From: Pseudomonas chlororaphis subsp. aurantiaca
Lineage (GTDB): Bacteria > Pseudomonadota > Gammaproteobacteria > Pseudomonadales > Pseudomonadaceae
Assembly: GCF_013466605.1 (NCBI RefSeq)
Contig: NZ_CP059162.1
Location: forward strand, 496,001 to 560,000
Length of the DNA stretch: 64,000 bases
Reading direction: 5' to 3'
Part shown: positions 9,761 to 25,261 of the stretch, piece by piece
How the letters are laid out: the number at the start of each line of letters is the position of its first letter
Numbering within the stretch: position 1 is the stretch's first letter
Notes under the pieces: model-generated
The model's database searches: none
What the model saw: the letters and a program-made list of their open reading frames with translations, nothing else
What the model was told of the DNA's origin: nothing
Translations under genes and position numbers: made by a program

Positions 9761-10284
9761 AGCGCATTCACGGCTTGTTGCCCGTGCTGGCATTTGTCGG
9801 GCTGGCCGGTTGTGGCAGCGATGACGACTTCAGTGATCTGGATACCTACATGAACGAGATGCGCTTACGGCCGCCCGGTGAGATTGAACCAATGCCGGCA
9901 TTCGGGTCTTACCCAACGTTCACCTACAACGCTGCGCCCTTGCGCAGCCCGTTTCAGCCTGCGGTCAGGGTGGACCTGGCGGGACGCCGGGCAGGCTCGC
10001 CCGCGGTCAAGCCGGATCCGAACCGCGGCAAGCAGTATCTCGAGGGCTTCAGCATCGAGCAGTTCGAGATGGTGGGCACCCTTTCCAATGCCTCTGGCTT
10101 CTTTGCGCTGTTGCGCGGTGCCGGTGGTGTGCATCGGCTGAAGGTCGGCGACTACCTGGGGCGTAACGATGGGCGGATTGTCGCGATCAGCGATTCACAG
10201 GTCGACGTGGTCGAGATCGTTCCCGATGGAGCGGGAGCGTGGCTGGAGCGACCACGGACCATTCCATTAAAAGAACACTCATAG
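9757..10284 (+). CDS. pilP: type IV pilus lipoprotein PilP
   Basis: PilP is an inner-membrane-anchored lipoprotein connecting PilNO to the secretin PilQ. The signal peptide ends in a lipobox (GLAGC), with Asp residues near +2 to +4 of the mature protein (GSDDD). The flexible segment (RLRPPGEIEPMP) that interacts with PilNO is visible. The C-terminal beta-sandwich (about 90-175) has the signature EGFSIEQFEMVGTL and LKVGDYLGRNDGRI. It has 175 residues, and pilQ starts 13 bp after its stop. Confidence 0.94.
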   Translation: MKRIHGLLPVLAFVGLAGCGSDDDFSDLDTYMNEMRLRPPGEIEPMPAFGSYPTFTYNAAPLRSPFQPAVRVDLAGRRAGSPAVKPDPNRGKQYLEGFSIEQFEMVGTLSNASGFFALLRGAGGVHRLKVGDYLGRNDGRIVAISDSQVDVVEIVPDGAGAWLERPRTIPLKEHS

Positions 10285-10297
10285 TGGAACTCGCATC

Positions 10298-12370
10298 ATG
10301 AACAGGATCTTTTCAGCCTTCGGTATTGCGCTATGGATGGCGCTGCTTTCACCGATGGCCATGGCGGCCAGCCTCAAGGCCCTGGATGTCGCGGCACTGC
10401 CGGGGGATCGCCTGGAGTTGAAACTCACCTTCGACGGGCCGGTGCCCGAGCCGCGGGGTTACACCACCGACCAGCCGGCGCGGATCGCCCTCGATCTGCC
10501 GGGTGTCGTCAGTCGGCTGGAGAACAAGAGCCGGGATCTGGGCAATGGTAATGCGCGCAGCGTGACGGTGGTCGAATCAGGGCAGCGTACCCGAGTGGTG
10601 GTCAACCTGGTCGCGCTGGCGCCCTACAGCACCCGAATCGCCGGCAATCAGCTGTTTGTGGTGATCGGCCAGGGGGCGACGGCGGCGCAGAGTGCGCCGG
10701 GGCAGCCGGCTGTCGCGTCCGGGCGGACCAAGGCCGCGGCTTCGGCGGGGCGGTCGATTCGCAGCGTGGATTTCCAGCGCGGCGAGCAGGGTGAGGGCAA
10801 TGTACTGATCGACCTCTCCGACTCGGGAATGAGCCCGGATATCCAGGAGCGCGACGGCAAGCTCGTCCTTACCTTCGCCAAGGCCCGCCTGCCAGAGCCC
10901 CTGCGGGTCAGGCTGGACGTCAAGGACTTCGCCACCCCCGTGCAATTCGTCAGCGCCCGGGCGGAGTCCGGCAAGGCCATCGTCACCATCGAGCCCGGCG
11001 GTACCTTCGATTACTCGACCTACCAGACGGACAACAAGCTCACGGTAAGCGTCAGGCCAATGACTTCGGGCGATCTGCAGAAACGCAACACCGAGCGCCC
11101 GGCCTATAACGGCGAAAAGCTCTCGCTGAACTTCCAGGACATCGAGGTCCGCTCGGTGCTGCAACTGATCGCCGACTTCACCAACCTCAACCTGGTGGCC
11201 AGCGATACGGTGCAGGGTGGCATTACCTTGCGCCTGCAGAATGTGCCGTGGGACCAGGCCCTTGATCTGGTGCTCAAGACCAAGGGGCTGGACAAGCGCA
11301 AGGTAGGCAATGTGTTGCTGGTGGCGCCGGCCGATGAAATCGCGGCCCGCGAACGCCAGGAGCTGGAGTCGCAGAAGCAGATCGCCGACCTCGAGCCGCT
11401 GCGGCGCGAACTGCTGCAGGTCAACTACGCCAAGGCCGCGGAAATCGCCAAGTTGTTCCAGTCGGTCACCCGCGCCGAGGACAAGTCCGACGAGCGTGGG
11501 TCGATCACTGTCGATGAGCGGACCAACAACATCATTGCCTACCAGACCCGGGAGCGCCTGGATGAGCTGCGGCGGATTGTCAGCCAGCTGGATATCCCGG
11601 TGCGCCAGGTGATGATCGAGGCGCGGATCGTCGAGGCCAACGTTGACTACGACAAAAGCCTGGGCGTGCGCTGGGGCGGTTCGATCCAGAACCAGGGCAA
11701 CTGGAATGCCTCGGGGGTCAGCAACGGCACCAACGGCTCTTCCACCATTGGTACGCCGGGTAGCACCAGCAGCAATTCACCGTTCGTCGACCTGGGCACC
11801 ACCGCCAATACCTCCGGCCTGGGTATCGCCTTCATCACCGACAACGTGTTGCTGGACCTTGAGCTGACAGCCATGGAAAAGACTGGTAACGGGGAAATCG
11901 TCTCCCAGCCCAAGGTCGTCACGTCCGACAAGGAGACGGCGAAGATCCTCAAGGGCACGGAAATCCCCTATCAGGAAGCCGCCTCCAGCGGGGCGACCTC
12001 GGTGTCGTTCAAGGAGGCGTCGCTGTCCCTGGAGGTGACGCCGCAGATTACCCCGGATAACCGCATCATCATGGAGGTCAAGGTCACCAAGGACGAGCCG
12101 GACTACCTGAACAAGGTCCAGGACGTGCCGCCGATCAAGAAGAATGAGGTCAACGCCAAGGTCCTGATCAACGACGGAGAAACCATCGTTATCGGTGGGG
12201 TTTTCTCCAATACGCAAAGCAAGGTTGTAGATAAAGTGCCATTTCTCGGCGATGTGCCGTATCTTGGCCGCCTTTTCAGGCGTGACGTGGTGTCGGAGAA
12301 AAAATCCGAGCTGCTGGTATTTCTCACTCCGCGTATCATGAACAACCAGGCGATTGCTGTGAGTCGTTGA
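10298..12370 (+). CDS. pilQ: type IV pilus outer-membrane secretin PilQ
   Basis: PilQ forms the oligomeric outer-membrane gate for the pilus. After a signal peptide (cleavage near AMAASL) come one or two AMIN domains that bind peptidoglycan (about 25-260). The STN/N0 domain follows ([21 protein letters not shown] begins it), then the N1 domain and the secretin barrel. The barrel contains [40 protein letters not shown] and [15 protein letters not shown]. It has 690 residues, close to 700-714 in P. aeruginosa. It is the last pil gene here, and aroK follows after only 4 bp. Confidence 0.96.
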   Translation: MNRIFSAFGIALWMALLSPMAMAASLKALDVAALPGDRLELKLTFDGPVPEPRGYTTDQPARIALDLPGVVSRLENKSRDLGNGNARSVTVVESGQRTRVVVNLVALAPYSTRIAGNQLFVVIGQGATAAQSAPGQPAVASGRTKAAASAGRSIRSVDFQRGEQGEGNVLIDLSDSGMSPDIQERDGKLVLTFAKARLPEPLRVRLDVKDFATPVQFVSARAESGKAIVTIEPGGTFDYSTYQTDNKLTVSVRPMTSGDLQKRNTERPAYNGEKLSLNFQDIEVRSVLQLIADFTNLNLVASDTVQGGITLRLQNVPWDQALDLVLKTKGLDKRKVGNVLLVAPADEIAARERQELESQKQIADLEPLRRELLQVNYAKAAEIAKLFQSVTRAEDKSDERGSITVDERTNNIIAYQTRERLDELRRIVSQLDIPVRQVMIEARIVEANVDYDKSLGVRWGGSIQNQGNWNASGVSNGTNGSSTIGTPGSTSSNSPFVDLGTTANTSGLGIAFITDNVLLDLELTAMEKTGNGEIVSQPKVVTSDKETAKILKGTEIPYQEAASSGATSVSFKEASLSLEVTPQITPDNRIIMEVKVTKDEPDYLNKVQDVPPIKKNEVNAKVLINDGETIVIGGVFSNTQSKVVDKVPFLGDVPYLGRLFRRDVVSEKKSELLVFLTPRIMNNQAIAVSR

Positions 12371-12374
12371 TTCT

Positions 12375-12893
12375 GTGCGAAATTTGATTCTTGTTGGGCC
12401 AATGGGGGCTGGCAAAAGCACCATTGGTCGCTTGCTGGCCAAAGAGCTGCGCCTGCCATTCAAAGATTCCGATAAGGAAATTGAGTTGCGCACGGGCGCC
12501 AATATCCCGTGGATCTTCGATAAAGAAGGTGAGCCGGGCTTTCGTGATCGGGAACAGGCCATGATCGCCGAGCTGTGCTCCGCCGATGGCGTGGTCCTGG
12601 CGACCGGCGGCGGCGCGGTGATGCGCGAAGCCAACCGCCTGGCGCTGCATGCGGGGGGGCGTGTGGTCTATCTGCATACCTCGGTCGAGCAGCAGGTCGG
12701 TCGTACCGCCCGTGATCGCAATCGACCGCTGCTGCGCACGGCCGATCCGGCGAAGACCCTGCGGGACCTGTTGGCGATTCGCGATCCGCTTTATCGGGAA
12801 ATCGCCGACCTGGTGGTTGAAACCGATGAACGGCCGCCGCGCATGGTGGTGCTGGACATACTGGACCGCCTGCAGCAACTGCCTCCCCGTTAA
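12375..12893 (+). CDS. aroK: shikimate kinase AroK
   Basis: It phosphorylates shikimate at the 3-hydroxyl with ATP, the fifth step of the chorismate pathway. Motifs visible are the P-loop GPMGAGKST, the shikimate-binding DSDKEIE (the D-S-D form), and GGGAVM in the substrate core. It starts with GTG 4 bp after pilQ, so it is probably co-transcribed with the pil operon. It has 172 residues, normal for the family. Confidence 0.96.
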   Translation: MRNLILVGPMGAGKSTIGRLLAKELRLPFKDSDKEIELRTGANIPWIFDKEGEPGFRDREQAMIAELCSADGVVLATGGGAVMREANRLALHAGGRVVYLHTSVEQQVGRTARDRNRPLLRTADPAKTLRDLLAIRDPLYREIADLVVETDERPPRMVVLDILDRLQQLPPR

Positions 12894-13041
12894 TGCGTAG
12901 CGTGAAATGCGCTATCCTCGGCGCTTTGCCGTGATCGCTTGCGGTTGTGGCGCATGGCTATTGCGCGGCGTCAGAAAACCAGGCGATGCCCGTCGTTAAT
13001 GTAAGGCAGGACGCCAGCTTCCATCTTCACTGTGGGGACAC

Positions 13042-14142
13042 ATGCAGACACTTAAGGTCGATCTAGGCGAGCGCAGCTACCCGATTCATATTGGCGAAGG
13101 TTTGTTGGACCGGCCCGAGTTGCTGGCTCCGCACATCGCCGGGCGGCAAGTGGCGATCGTTTCCAATGAAACCGTAGCGCCGCTGTACCTTGAGCGTCTG
13201 AAACGCAGCCTTGCGCAGTTCTCGGTGATCTCGGTGGTTCTGCCCGACGGCGAAGCATTCAAGAATTGGGAAACCCTGCAGCTTATTTTCGATGGCCTGC
13301 TGACCGCACGGCACGACCGCCGCACCACGATCATCGCCCTCGGCGGCGGGGTGATCGGCGACATGGCCGGCTTTGCCGCTGCCTGCTACCAGCGCGGCGT
13401 CGATTTCATCCAGATTCCTACCACCTTGCTGTCCCAGGTCGATTCGTCGGTGGGCGGCAAGACCGGTATCAACCATCCTCTGGGCAAAAACATGGTCGGC
13501 GCCTTCTATCAGCCGAACGTGGTGCTGATCGATACCGCCTCGCTCAATACCCTGCCGGCTCGCGAGCTGTCGGCCGGCCTGGCGGAAGTCATCAAGTACG
13601 GCCTGATCTGCGACGAGCCCTTCCTGACCTGGCTCGAAGACAACGTCGACCGCTTGCGAGCCCTGGACCAGCAGGCGCTGACCTATGCCATCGAACGCTC
13701 CTGCGCGGCCAAGGCGGCCGTGGTCGGTGCCGACGAGCGTGAATCCGGCGTGCGCGCCACGCTGAACCTGGGGCATACCTTCGGCCACGCCATCGAAACC
13801 CACATGGGCTATGGTGTCTGGCTGCATGGTGAAGCGGTGGCTGCTGGCACCGTAATGGCGCTGGAGATGTCCGCACGCCTCGGCTGGATCAGCGCCGAGG
13901 AGCGTAACCGCGGTATTCGCCTGTTCCAGCGCGCAGGCTTGCCGGTTATTCCGCCCGGGGAAATGACCGAAGCGGATTTTCTCGAGCACATGGCAATTGA
14001 CAAGAAAGTGATCGATGGTCGTTTGCGTCTGGTGCTGTTGCGCCGCATGGGCGAAGCCGTAGTGACCGACGATTATCCGAAAGAGGTTTTACAGGCCACG
14101 CTGGGAGCGGATTACCGCGCCCTGGCTCAGCTTAAAGGTTAA
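13042..14142 (+). CDS. aroB: 3-dehydroquinate synthase AroB
   Basis: AroB converts DAHP to 3-dehydroquinate, the second shikimate-pathway step, using NAD and a divalent metal. Motifs are the NAD site [27 protein letters not shown] and the metal site around [13 protein letters not shown] and [11 protein letters not shown] (His ligands). It has 366 residues. A 148-bp gap separates it from aroK, so it may have its own promoter. GGGGA lies 6-10 bases before the ATG. Confidence 0.97.
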   Translation: MQTLKVDLGERSYPIHIGEGLLDRPELLAPHIAGRQVAIVSNETVAPLYLERLKRSLAQFSVISVVLPDGEAFKNWETLQLIFDGLLTARHDRRTTIIALGGGVIGDMAGFAAACYQRGVDFIQIPTTLLSQVDSSVGGKTGINHPLGKNMVGAFYQPNVVLIDTASLNTLPARELSAGLAEVIKYGLICDEPFLTWLEDNVDRLRALDQQALTYAIERSCAAKAAVVGADERESGVRATLNLGHTFGHAIETHMGYGVWLHGEAVAAGTVMALEMSARLGWISAEERNRGIRLFQRAGLPVIPPGEMTEADFLEHMAIDKKVIDGRLRLVLLRRMGEAVVTDDYPKEVLQATLGADYRALAQLKG

Positions 14143-14152
14143 TAAGATCCCC

Positions 14153-15742
14153 ATGACTAGTTTGCATGCCGACGAGGCTTTCCTCGGCCACTATCAGTTG
14201 AGCCATGACCCTTTCGCTCCACGGGTGCCTGGCTTCAAGTTTTTCCCCGCCCAGCGCAAGCCGGTGCTGGGGCAGCTGCACCACCTGGCGCGCTACAGCC
14301 AACTGCTGCTGGTGGTGACCGGCCCGCAGGGCAGCGGCAAGACGCTGCTGCGTCAGGCGCTGGTCGCCAGCACCAACAAGCAATCGGTACAGAGCGTGGT
14401 GGTTTCCGCCCGTGGTGCCGGCGACGCGGCAGGCGTGCTGCGCCAGGTGGCCCAGGCGCTGAACGTCGAGCAGGCCGAGATCGGCCCGATCCTGGCGCAA
14501 GTGGTGCAGCTGGCGCTGACCGGCCAGGAAGTCTATCTGCTGGTGGATGATGCCGAGCAGCTCGACGAGTCGGCGCTCGAAGCGCTGCTGGCGCTCGCCG
14601 CCGGTGCACCGGAAGGTCGTCCGCATGTGTTCCTGTTCGGCGAGTCGTCGCTGATTGCCGGCCTGGAGTTGCTGAGCGCGGAAGAAGAGCGCTTCCATGT
14701 CATCGAACTGCAGCCCTACACCGAAGAAGAAACCCGTGAATACCTGGCGCAGCGACTCGAAGGCGCAGGGCGCGGTATCGAACTTTTCTCCGCGGATCAG
14801 ATCAGTGATATTCACGAAGGCTCCGATGGCTGGCCTGGCAACATCAACCAGGTCGCGCGGGATGCAATGATCGAAGCCATGATTGCCAGCCGCTCAGCGG
14901 TCAAGCGTCCAAGTATGGGGTTCAATATGCCGAAGAAACACGTATTGGCGATATCCGCAGTCGTAGTGGTGGCCGTTGCCGCTGCCTGGCTGATGCCGGG
15001 TCGCAGCAAGGCACCAAGCACTGCTGGTGCGCCAGCCAACGAACAGGCGCAGCTGCCGCTGGGCCAGACGCCGCAACCGAACAGCAATGGCAGCCCGGCT
15101 GTCGAGTTCAATGGCTCTTCCCAGCCCATGCCGCTGCCATTGGTCGGCCAGTCGCAACCGGTGATGCGCGGTCCTCTGGCCGAAGCCGCAGGCGGGATCA
15201 CCGAGGGTGACGATGGTGTGCCGGTGGAAGGCTCCAGCGCCACGCCGCCGACCGTGACCACCATTGCACCGCCAGCCGGCGTGCCGGCCGGTCCGGCGCC
15301 GACGCCTGAAGTTCGTCCGACCCCGGCGCCGACCCAGGTCGCTGCAGCCAAGCCGGCTCCGGTGGTCAAGCCTGCTCCTGTTCCGGTCAGCAAACCGGCC
15401 GCACCGGCCGCCAAGCCAGCGGAGAAGCCTGTCACCGTGGCCAAGGCCGCCACCGGCGGTAGCTGGTACGCCGGGCAGGCGCCAGGCAACTATGTCGTGC
15501 AGATCCTGGGCACCAGTTCCGAAGCCACCGCGCAGAACTTCGTCAAGGAACAGGGCGCCCAGTACCGTTATTTCAAGAAAGTCCTCAACGGCAAACCGCT
15601 GTATGTGATCACTTACGGCAGCTTCAGCAGCCGTGATGCAGCCGTTACCGCTATCAAGGCCTTGCCAGCGAAGGTTCAGGCTGGTAAACCTTGGCCTCGC
15701 ACTGTCGCCAGCGTCCAACAGGAACTGGCAGCAACTCGCTGA
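14153..15742 (+). CDS. damX: DamX-like AAA-ATPase/SPOR-domain cell-division protein
   Basis: This is the aroB-linked DamX-like protein, expected to act at the division septum by binding denuded glycan strands. The N-terminal ATPase-like domain (about 20-255) has a Walker A motif (TGPQGSGKT) and a Walker B-like VYLLVDDAE. One transmembrane helix follows (about 263-283, VLAISAVVVVAVAAAWL). A long Pro/Ala/Lys-rich linker (about 285-445) leads to a C-terminal SPOR domain (YVVQILGTSSEATAQ, YVITYGSFSS). It has 529 residues. E. coli DamX lacks the full ATPase part, so the symbol reflects synteny and the SPOR architecture. It starts 10 bp after aroB. Confidence 0.85.
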   Translation: MTSLHADEAFLGHYQLSHDPFAPRVPGFKFFPAQRKPVLGQLHHLARYSQLLLVVTGPQGSGKTLLRQALVASTNKQSVQSVVVSARGAGDAAGVLRQVAQALNVEQAEIGPILAQVVQLALTGQEVYLLVDDAEQLDESALEALLALAAGAPEGRPHVFLFGESSLIAGLELLSAEEERFHVIELQPYTEEETREYLAQRLEGAGRGIELFSADQISDIHEGSDGWPGNINQVARDAMIEAMIASRSAVKRPSMGFNMPKKHVLAISAVVVVAVAAAWLMPGRSKAPSTAGAPANEQAQLPLGQTPQPNSNGSPAVEFNGSSQPMPLPLVGQSQPVMRGPLAEAAGGITEGDDGVPVEGSSATPPTVTTIAPPAGVPAGPAPTPEVRPTPAPTQVAAAKPAPVVKPAPVPVSKPAAPAAKPAEKPVTVAKAATGGSWYAGQAPGNYVVQILGTSSEATAQNFVKEQGAQYRYFKKVLNGKPLYVITYGSFSSRDAAVTAIKALPAKVQAGKPWPRTVASVQQELAATR

Positions 15743-15748
15743 AGATTC

Positions 15749-15769
15749 GGCGGCCTTACCCAGGCCGCC
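15749..15769 (+). terminator. hairpin after the damX-like gene
   Basis: A perfect 8-bp stem, GGCGGCCT (15749-15756) with AGGCCGCC (15762-15769), lies 6 bp after the stop codon. The following bases are C/T-rich without a long T-run, so it may be a weak terminator or an mRNA 3'-end stabiliser. Confidence 0.5.
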
Positions 15770-16092
15770 TCTCCCAGCACCTCAAAAAAATCCGCATGCG
15801 CATGCTGCCTTCAAGGCCGCGTGCCTTGTGGTGTCTGCGTCACAGTAGCTTTTGAGTCGTCGCGGTCCGAACTAAAAAAGTTTTGACTAGCACAGCATAT
15901 CGCTTTAAACCTTTCATAAATGCGACATAGATTTGCGACATTTCGTCGCCAAATTTGTGAGCGTCTGTGTCGGTGTGTACAATGACCTCCCTTTTGCCCC
16001 CGCAAAGCCGGCGTACGTTCGGCGTGGATGGTAACTGGTTGAATTGAAAAGAAATTTGTCTCGATAAGAGACAGCCTGGTGAGAAAGTGTCT
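15770..16092 (+). promoter_or_regulatory. gltB leader and promoter region
   Basis: This 323-bp non-coding stretch precedes gltB. A good sigma70 promoter is seen: TTGTGA (15955-15960), a 17-bp spacer, and TACAAT (15978-15983), giving a leader of about 100 bases. AT-rich sequence at 15870-15950 could hold activator sites. No ORF of convincing coding character was seen in it. Confidence 0.6.
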
Positions 16093-21990
<5,898 letters not shown>

Positions 21991-22100
21991 GCTGCTGCGC
22001 TCGGCTATGCTGCGTTGAAAACAGACTCGGAATGCTCATTGACAGCTGTCAACTCCGCTTCCTCGTCTGTTTTCGCCTTGCCTAGCCTTCGCTCGCGACG
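21991..22100. repeat. large (about 110 bp) imperfect palindrome between gltD and hemE
   Basis: The element is centred at 22045/22046 on a perfect 14-bp palindrome, TTGACAGCTGTCAA (22039-22052). Outward, GAAAACAGAC on the left pairs with GTCTGTTTTC on the right, and GGCTA with TAGCC. Conserved internal mismatches separate these blocks. It starts one base after the gltD stop. It looks like a dispersed intergenic repeat rather than a simple terminator, since no T-run follows. Confidence 0.75.
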
Positions 22101-22144
22101 CTTAAAGGACTGTTTATAGTCCGCGACAAATTGACCCGATAGAT

Positions 22145-22172
22145 AAAAGGCACGGCTCTCGCCGTGCCTTTT
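22145..22172. terminator. bidirectional intrinsic terminator upstream of hemE
   Basis: AAAAGGCACGGC pairs perfectly with GCCGTGCCTTTT around a TCTC loop. It probably ends gltBD transcription. A second small inverted repeat, GGACT-N6-AGTCC (22107-22122), lies just upstream. Confidence 0.8.
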
Positions 22173-22219
22173 GCGTCGCGCTCTGAGAAAATGCCCGCAC
22201 TTTTTTTCCGGATGCCGAC

Positions 22220-23287
22220 ATGACTGCCCTGAAGAACGACCGTTTCCTTCGTGCCCTGCTCAAGCAACCCGTAGACGTCACCCCGGTGTGGATGATGCGT
22301 CAGGCTGGGCGCTACCTGCCTGAATACCGCGCCAGCCGTGCCAACGCCGGTGACTTCATGAGCCTGTGCATGAACCCGGAGTTCGCCTGCGAAGTCACGC
22401 TGCAACCGCTGGACCGTTATCCACAGCTGGATGCGGCCATCCTCTTCTCCGACATCCTGACCATCCCCGACGCCATGGGCCAGGGCCTGTACTTCGAAAC
22501 CGGCGAAGGCCCGCGTTTCAAGAAGGTCGTCAGCACCCTGGCCGACATCGAGGCCCTGCCGATCCCGGATCCGCACAAGGACCTGGGCTACGTGATGGAC
22601 GCGGTCAGCACCATTCGCCGCGAACTCAACGGCCGCGTGCCGCTGATCGGCTTCTCCGGCAGCCCCTGGACCCTGGCCACCTACATGGTCGAGGGCGGCT
22701 CGTCGAAGGACTTCCGCAAGACCAAGGCGATGCTCTACGACAACCCGCAAGCCATGCACCTGCTGCTGGACAAGCTGGCGCAGTCGGTCACCAGCTACCT
22801 CAACGGCCAGATCAAGGCCGGCGCGCAAGCGGTGCAGATCTTCGACACCTGGGGCGGCAACCTGTCGGCGGCGGCCTACCAGGAGTTTTCCCTGGCCTAC
22901 ATGCGCAAGATCGTCAGCGGCCTGATCCGCGAGCACGAAGGGCGCAAGGTGCCGGTGATCCTGTTCACCAAGAACGGCGGCCTGTGGCTGGAAAGCATTG
23001 CCGACGCCGGTGCCGACGCCCTGGGCCTGGACTGGACCTGCGACCTCGGCGAAGCGCGCCGGCGGGTCGGCAGCAAGGTCGCCCTGCAAGGCAACATGGA
23101 CCCGACCGTGCTCTACGCCAAGCCGGAAGCGATCCGTGCCGAAGTCGGGCGCATCCTCGCCAGCTACGGCAAGGGCAGCGGCCATGTGTTCAACCTCGGC
23201 CACGGCATCACCCCGGAAGTCGACCCGGAACACGCCGGCGCCTTCCTGCGCGCGGTACACGAACTGTCGGCGCAGTATCACCAGTGA
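22220..23287 (+). CDS. hemE: uroporphyrinogen III decarboxylase
   Basis: It decarboxylates the four acetate side chains of uroporphyrinogen III to give coproporphyrinogen III in heme synthesis. The signatures [16 protein letters not shown] and [17 protein letters not shown] are clear, as is the Asp in AAILFSDIL that coordinates the pyrrole nitrogens. It has 355 residues. It is a single gene, bounded by terminators on both sides. Confidence 0.97.
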   Translation: MTALKNDRFLRALLKQPVDVTPVWMMRQAGRYLPEYRASRANAGDFMSLCMNPEFACEVTLQPLDRYPQLDAAILFSDILTIPDAMGQGLYFETGEGPRFKKVVSTLADIEALPIPDPHKDLGYVMDAVSTIRRELNGRVPLIGFSGSPWTLATYMVEGGSSKDFRKTKAMLYDNPQAMHLLLDKLAQSVTSYLNGQIKAGAQAVQIFDTWGGNLSAAAYQEFSLAYMRKIVSGLIREHEGRKVPVILFTKNGGLWLESIADAGADALGLDWTCDLGEARRRVGSKVALQGNMDPTVLYAKPEAIRAEVGRILASYGKGSGHVFNLGHGITPEVDPEHAGAFLRAVHELSAQYHQ

Positions 23288-23305
23288 TCGCGACCCGCTA
23301 ATCAG

Positions 23306-23330
23306 GCCCGGCATTCGCCGGGCTTTTTTT
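23306..23330 (+). terminator. hemE intrinsic terminator
   Basis: The perfect stem GCCCGGC/GCCGGGC with an ATTC loop is followed by seven T, 18 bp after the hemE stop. Confidence 0.9.
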
Positions 23331-23432
23331 GGGGCTCTTCACGCAATCCCGGGAAACGGCCTGGCGGATTAAGTTTCAATTCAGCCTGGCTGGTTAATCT
23401 GGCGCTATCGAAACCCACATTGGATCACTGCC

Positions 23433-23780
23433 ATGAAAACCCGTTACCTCGTTCTGTTGCTCGCTCCGCTGTTCAGCACCGCCGCCCTGGCTGTCGGCTA
23501 CACCGGTCCAGGCGCCCAGGCCGTCACCACTGTCGCGGCGGCCAATGACGCCTCGGACGATACGCCGGTGGTGTTGCAGGGCCATGTGGTCAAGAAGCTG
23601 AACAACGACGACAAGTACGAATTCAAGGATGCCAGCGGCACCATCACCGTCGAGATCGACGACGAAGACCTGCCGCCAGTGGCGTTCAACGAAAAGACCC
23701 AGGTCAGGCTGACCGGTGAGGTCGAGAAGGGGCTGATGAAGCGCGAGATCGACGTCGACCTGGTGGAAATCGTCAAGTAA
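23433..23780 (+). CDS. periplasmic YgiW/YdeI-family OB-fold stress protein
   Basis: A 115-residue exported protein of the bacterial OB-fold (BOF) family, which includes E. coli YgiW and YdeI, linked to stress tolerance. Residues 1-20 form a signal peptide ending ALA. The OB-fold spans about 45-115, with VVLQGHVVKKLNNDDKYEF, the acidic strand VEIDDEDLP and VRLTGEVEKG. It stands alone between the hemE terminator and a large hairpin. Its exact ligand cannot be read from the sequence. Confidence 0.85.
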   Translation: MKTRYLVLLLAPLFSTAALAVGYTGPGAQAVTTVAAANDASDDTPVVLQGHVVKKLNNDDKYEFKDASGTITVEIDDEDLPPVAFNEKTQVRLTGEVEKGLMKREIDVDLVEIVK

Positions 23781-23806
23781 GCCGATCGACAGCCTCGGCT
23801 ATCGCC

Positions 23807-23860
23807 CATGCCGGCGACCGGACCCCGCACATGGATCGCGGGGGGCTGGTCGCCGGCATG
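23807..23860. terminator. long hairpin between converging genes
   Basis: CATGCCGGCGACC (23807-23819) and GGTCGCCGGCATG (23848-23860) are exact inverted repeats of 13 bp. A second inner stem CCCCGC/GCGGGG lies inside. It sits between the YgiW-like gene and the converging MFS gene. No T-tract is present, so Rho-independent termination is uncertain. Confidence 0.6.
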
Positions 23861-23872
23861 TTCGTTTAGCGA

Positions 23873-25141
23873 CTACTGAGTGGCCAGCGGCGGCAGCTTG
23901 GCCAGCTTCAGCGCTATCAGCAACGCCACCACCAGCAGGGCGCTGATGAACAGGCCGATGCCGTTCCACCCGGCCATGTGCCAGAACACCCCGCCCGCCG
24001 TCCCGGCGATGCTCGACCCGGCGTAATAGCTGAACAGGTACAGCGATGAAGCCTGGCCCTTGGCCTTGAGGGCGCGCCGGCCGATCCAGCTGCTGGCGAC
24101 CGAATGGGCGCCGAAGAAGCCGAACGTGAAGATCAGCATGCCGATGATCACCACCGGCAACGGGCTGAGCATGGTCAGGGCGAGGCCGGCGAGCATCAGC
24201 GAAATGGTGGCCCAGAGCATTTTGCGTCGCCCCAGGCGGTCGGCCAGGGCGCCGATTTTCGCCGAGCTGTAGATCCCCGACAGGTACACCACCGACAGCA
24301 GGCCGACGAAGGCCTGATCCATGTGATACGGCTCGGCCAGCAGGCGATAGCCGATGTAGTTGAACAGTGTGACGAACGCGCCCATCAGCACGAAGGCTTC
24401 GAGGAACAACAGCGGCAGGCCGGCATCGCGAAAATGCATGGTGAAGCCGTCCAGCAGGCTGCGCGGGTGCAGTGAGCGGGCGCGGAAATTGCGCGATTCG
24501 GGGAGGATTTTCCAGAACACCGCCGCCGCGATCAGCGCCAGGCCACCGATCACCAGCATCGCCGTGTGCCAGCTGACGAAGTCGATCAGCACCCCGGTGA
24601 TCAGGCGGCCGCTCATGCCGCCAATGGCGTTGCCACCGATGTACAGGCCCATGGCCAGGCCGATGTGCTGCGGGTGGATCTCCTCGCTCAGGTAGGTCAT
24701 CGCCACCGCCGCCAGGCCGCTCAGGGACAGCCCCACCAGCGCGCGCATCAGCAGCACGCCGTGCCAGCTCGGCATCATGGCGCTGGCAATGGTGCACAGC
24801 GCGGCGGCGAACAAGGCGGCCACCATCACCGGCTTGCGGCCGATGCGGTCGGAAATCGGCCCGGTGACCAGCAGACCGATGGCCAGCAGGCCGGTGGCGA
24901 CCGAGAGGATCAGGCTGCTCTGCGCCGCGTTGATGGAAAATTCCCGGGACAGCAGTGGCATCATCGGTTGCACGCAGTAGAGCAGGGCGAAGGTGGCGAA
25001 ACCGCCGGAGAACAGCGCCAGCACCGTGCGCATGAACATCGGCGTGCCTTTTTCGATGTAGGCCTCGTTCAGTTGCGCGACGACCCCATCGAGGGCGGTG
25101 GGAGGGAGTTCGTGGGCGAGTGGAGCGACAGCGGTTTTCAC
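23873..25141 (-). CDS. MFS transporter, YnfM-like
   Basis: A 422-residue major facilitator with about 12 transmembrane helices. The MFS signature between helices 2 and 3 is GPISDRIGRKPVM, and its repeat in the second half is ALADRLGRRKMLW. The frame is open upstream to 25924, but the GTG at 25141 is chosen. AGG lies 7 bases upstream, and the resulting N-terminus (VKTAVAPLAHELPP) precedes the first helix sensibly. The divergent neighbour is a LysR regulator, as in the E. coli ynfM/ynfL pair, which is also related to arabinose/drug efflux carriers. The substrate is unknown. Confidence 0.88.
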   Translation of the reverse strand: MKTAVAPLAHELPPTALDGVVAQLNEAYIEKGTPMFMRTVLALFSGGFATFALLYCVQPMMPLLSREFSINAAQSSLILSVATGLLAIGLLVTGPISDRIGRKPVMVAALFAAALCTIASAMMPSWHGVLLMRALVGLSLSGLAAVAMTYLSEEIHPQHIGLAMGLYIGGNAIGGMSGRLITGVLIDFVSWHTAMLVIGGLALIAAAVFWKILPESRNFRARSLHPRSLLDGFTMHFRDAGLPLLFLEAFVLMGAFVTLFNYIGYRLLAEPYHMDQAFVGLLSVVYLSGIYSSAKIGALADRLGRRKMLWATISLMLAGLALTMLSPLPVVIIGMLIFTFGFFGAHSVASSWIGRRALKAKGQASSLYLFSYYAGSSIAGTAGGVFWHMAGWNGIGLFISALLVVALLIALKLAKLPPLATQ

Positions 25142-25261
25142 GGGGGACCTCGGGGGAGCGCGGCCGGACAGGCAATGGAAAAAAGCATATAGCTGGCTAA
25201 TGTTTCTTTCCAATATATTGTTCGACATGATTGATATGTTTTTCGACCTAATGAGGCGATC

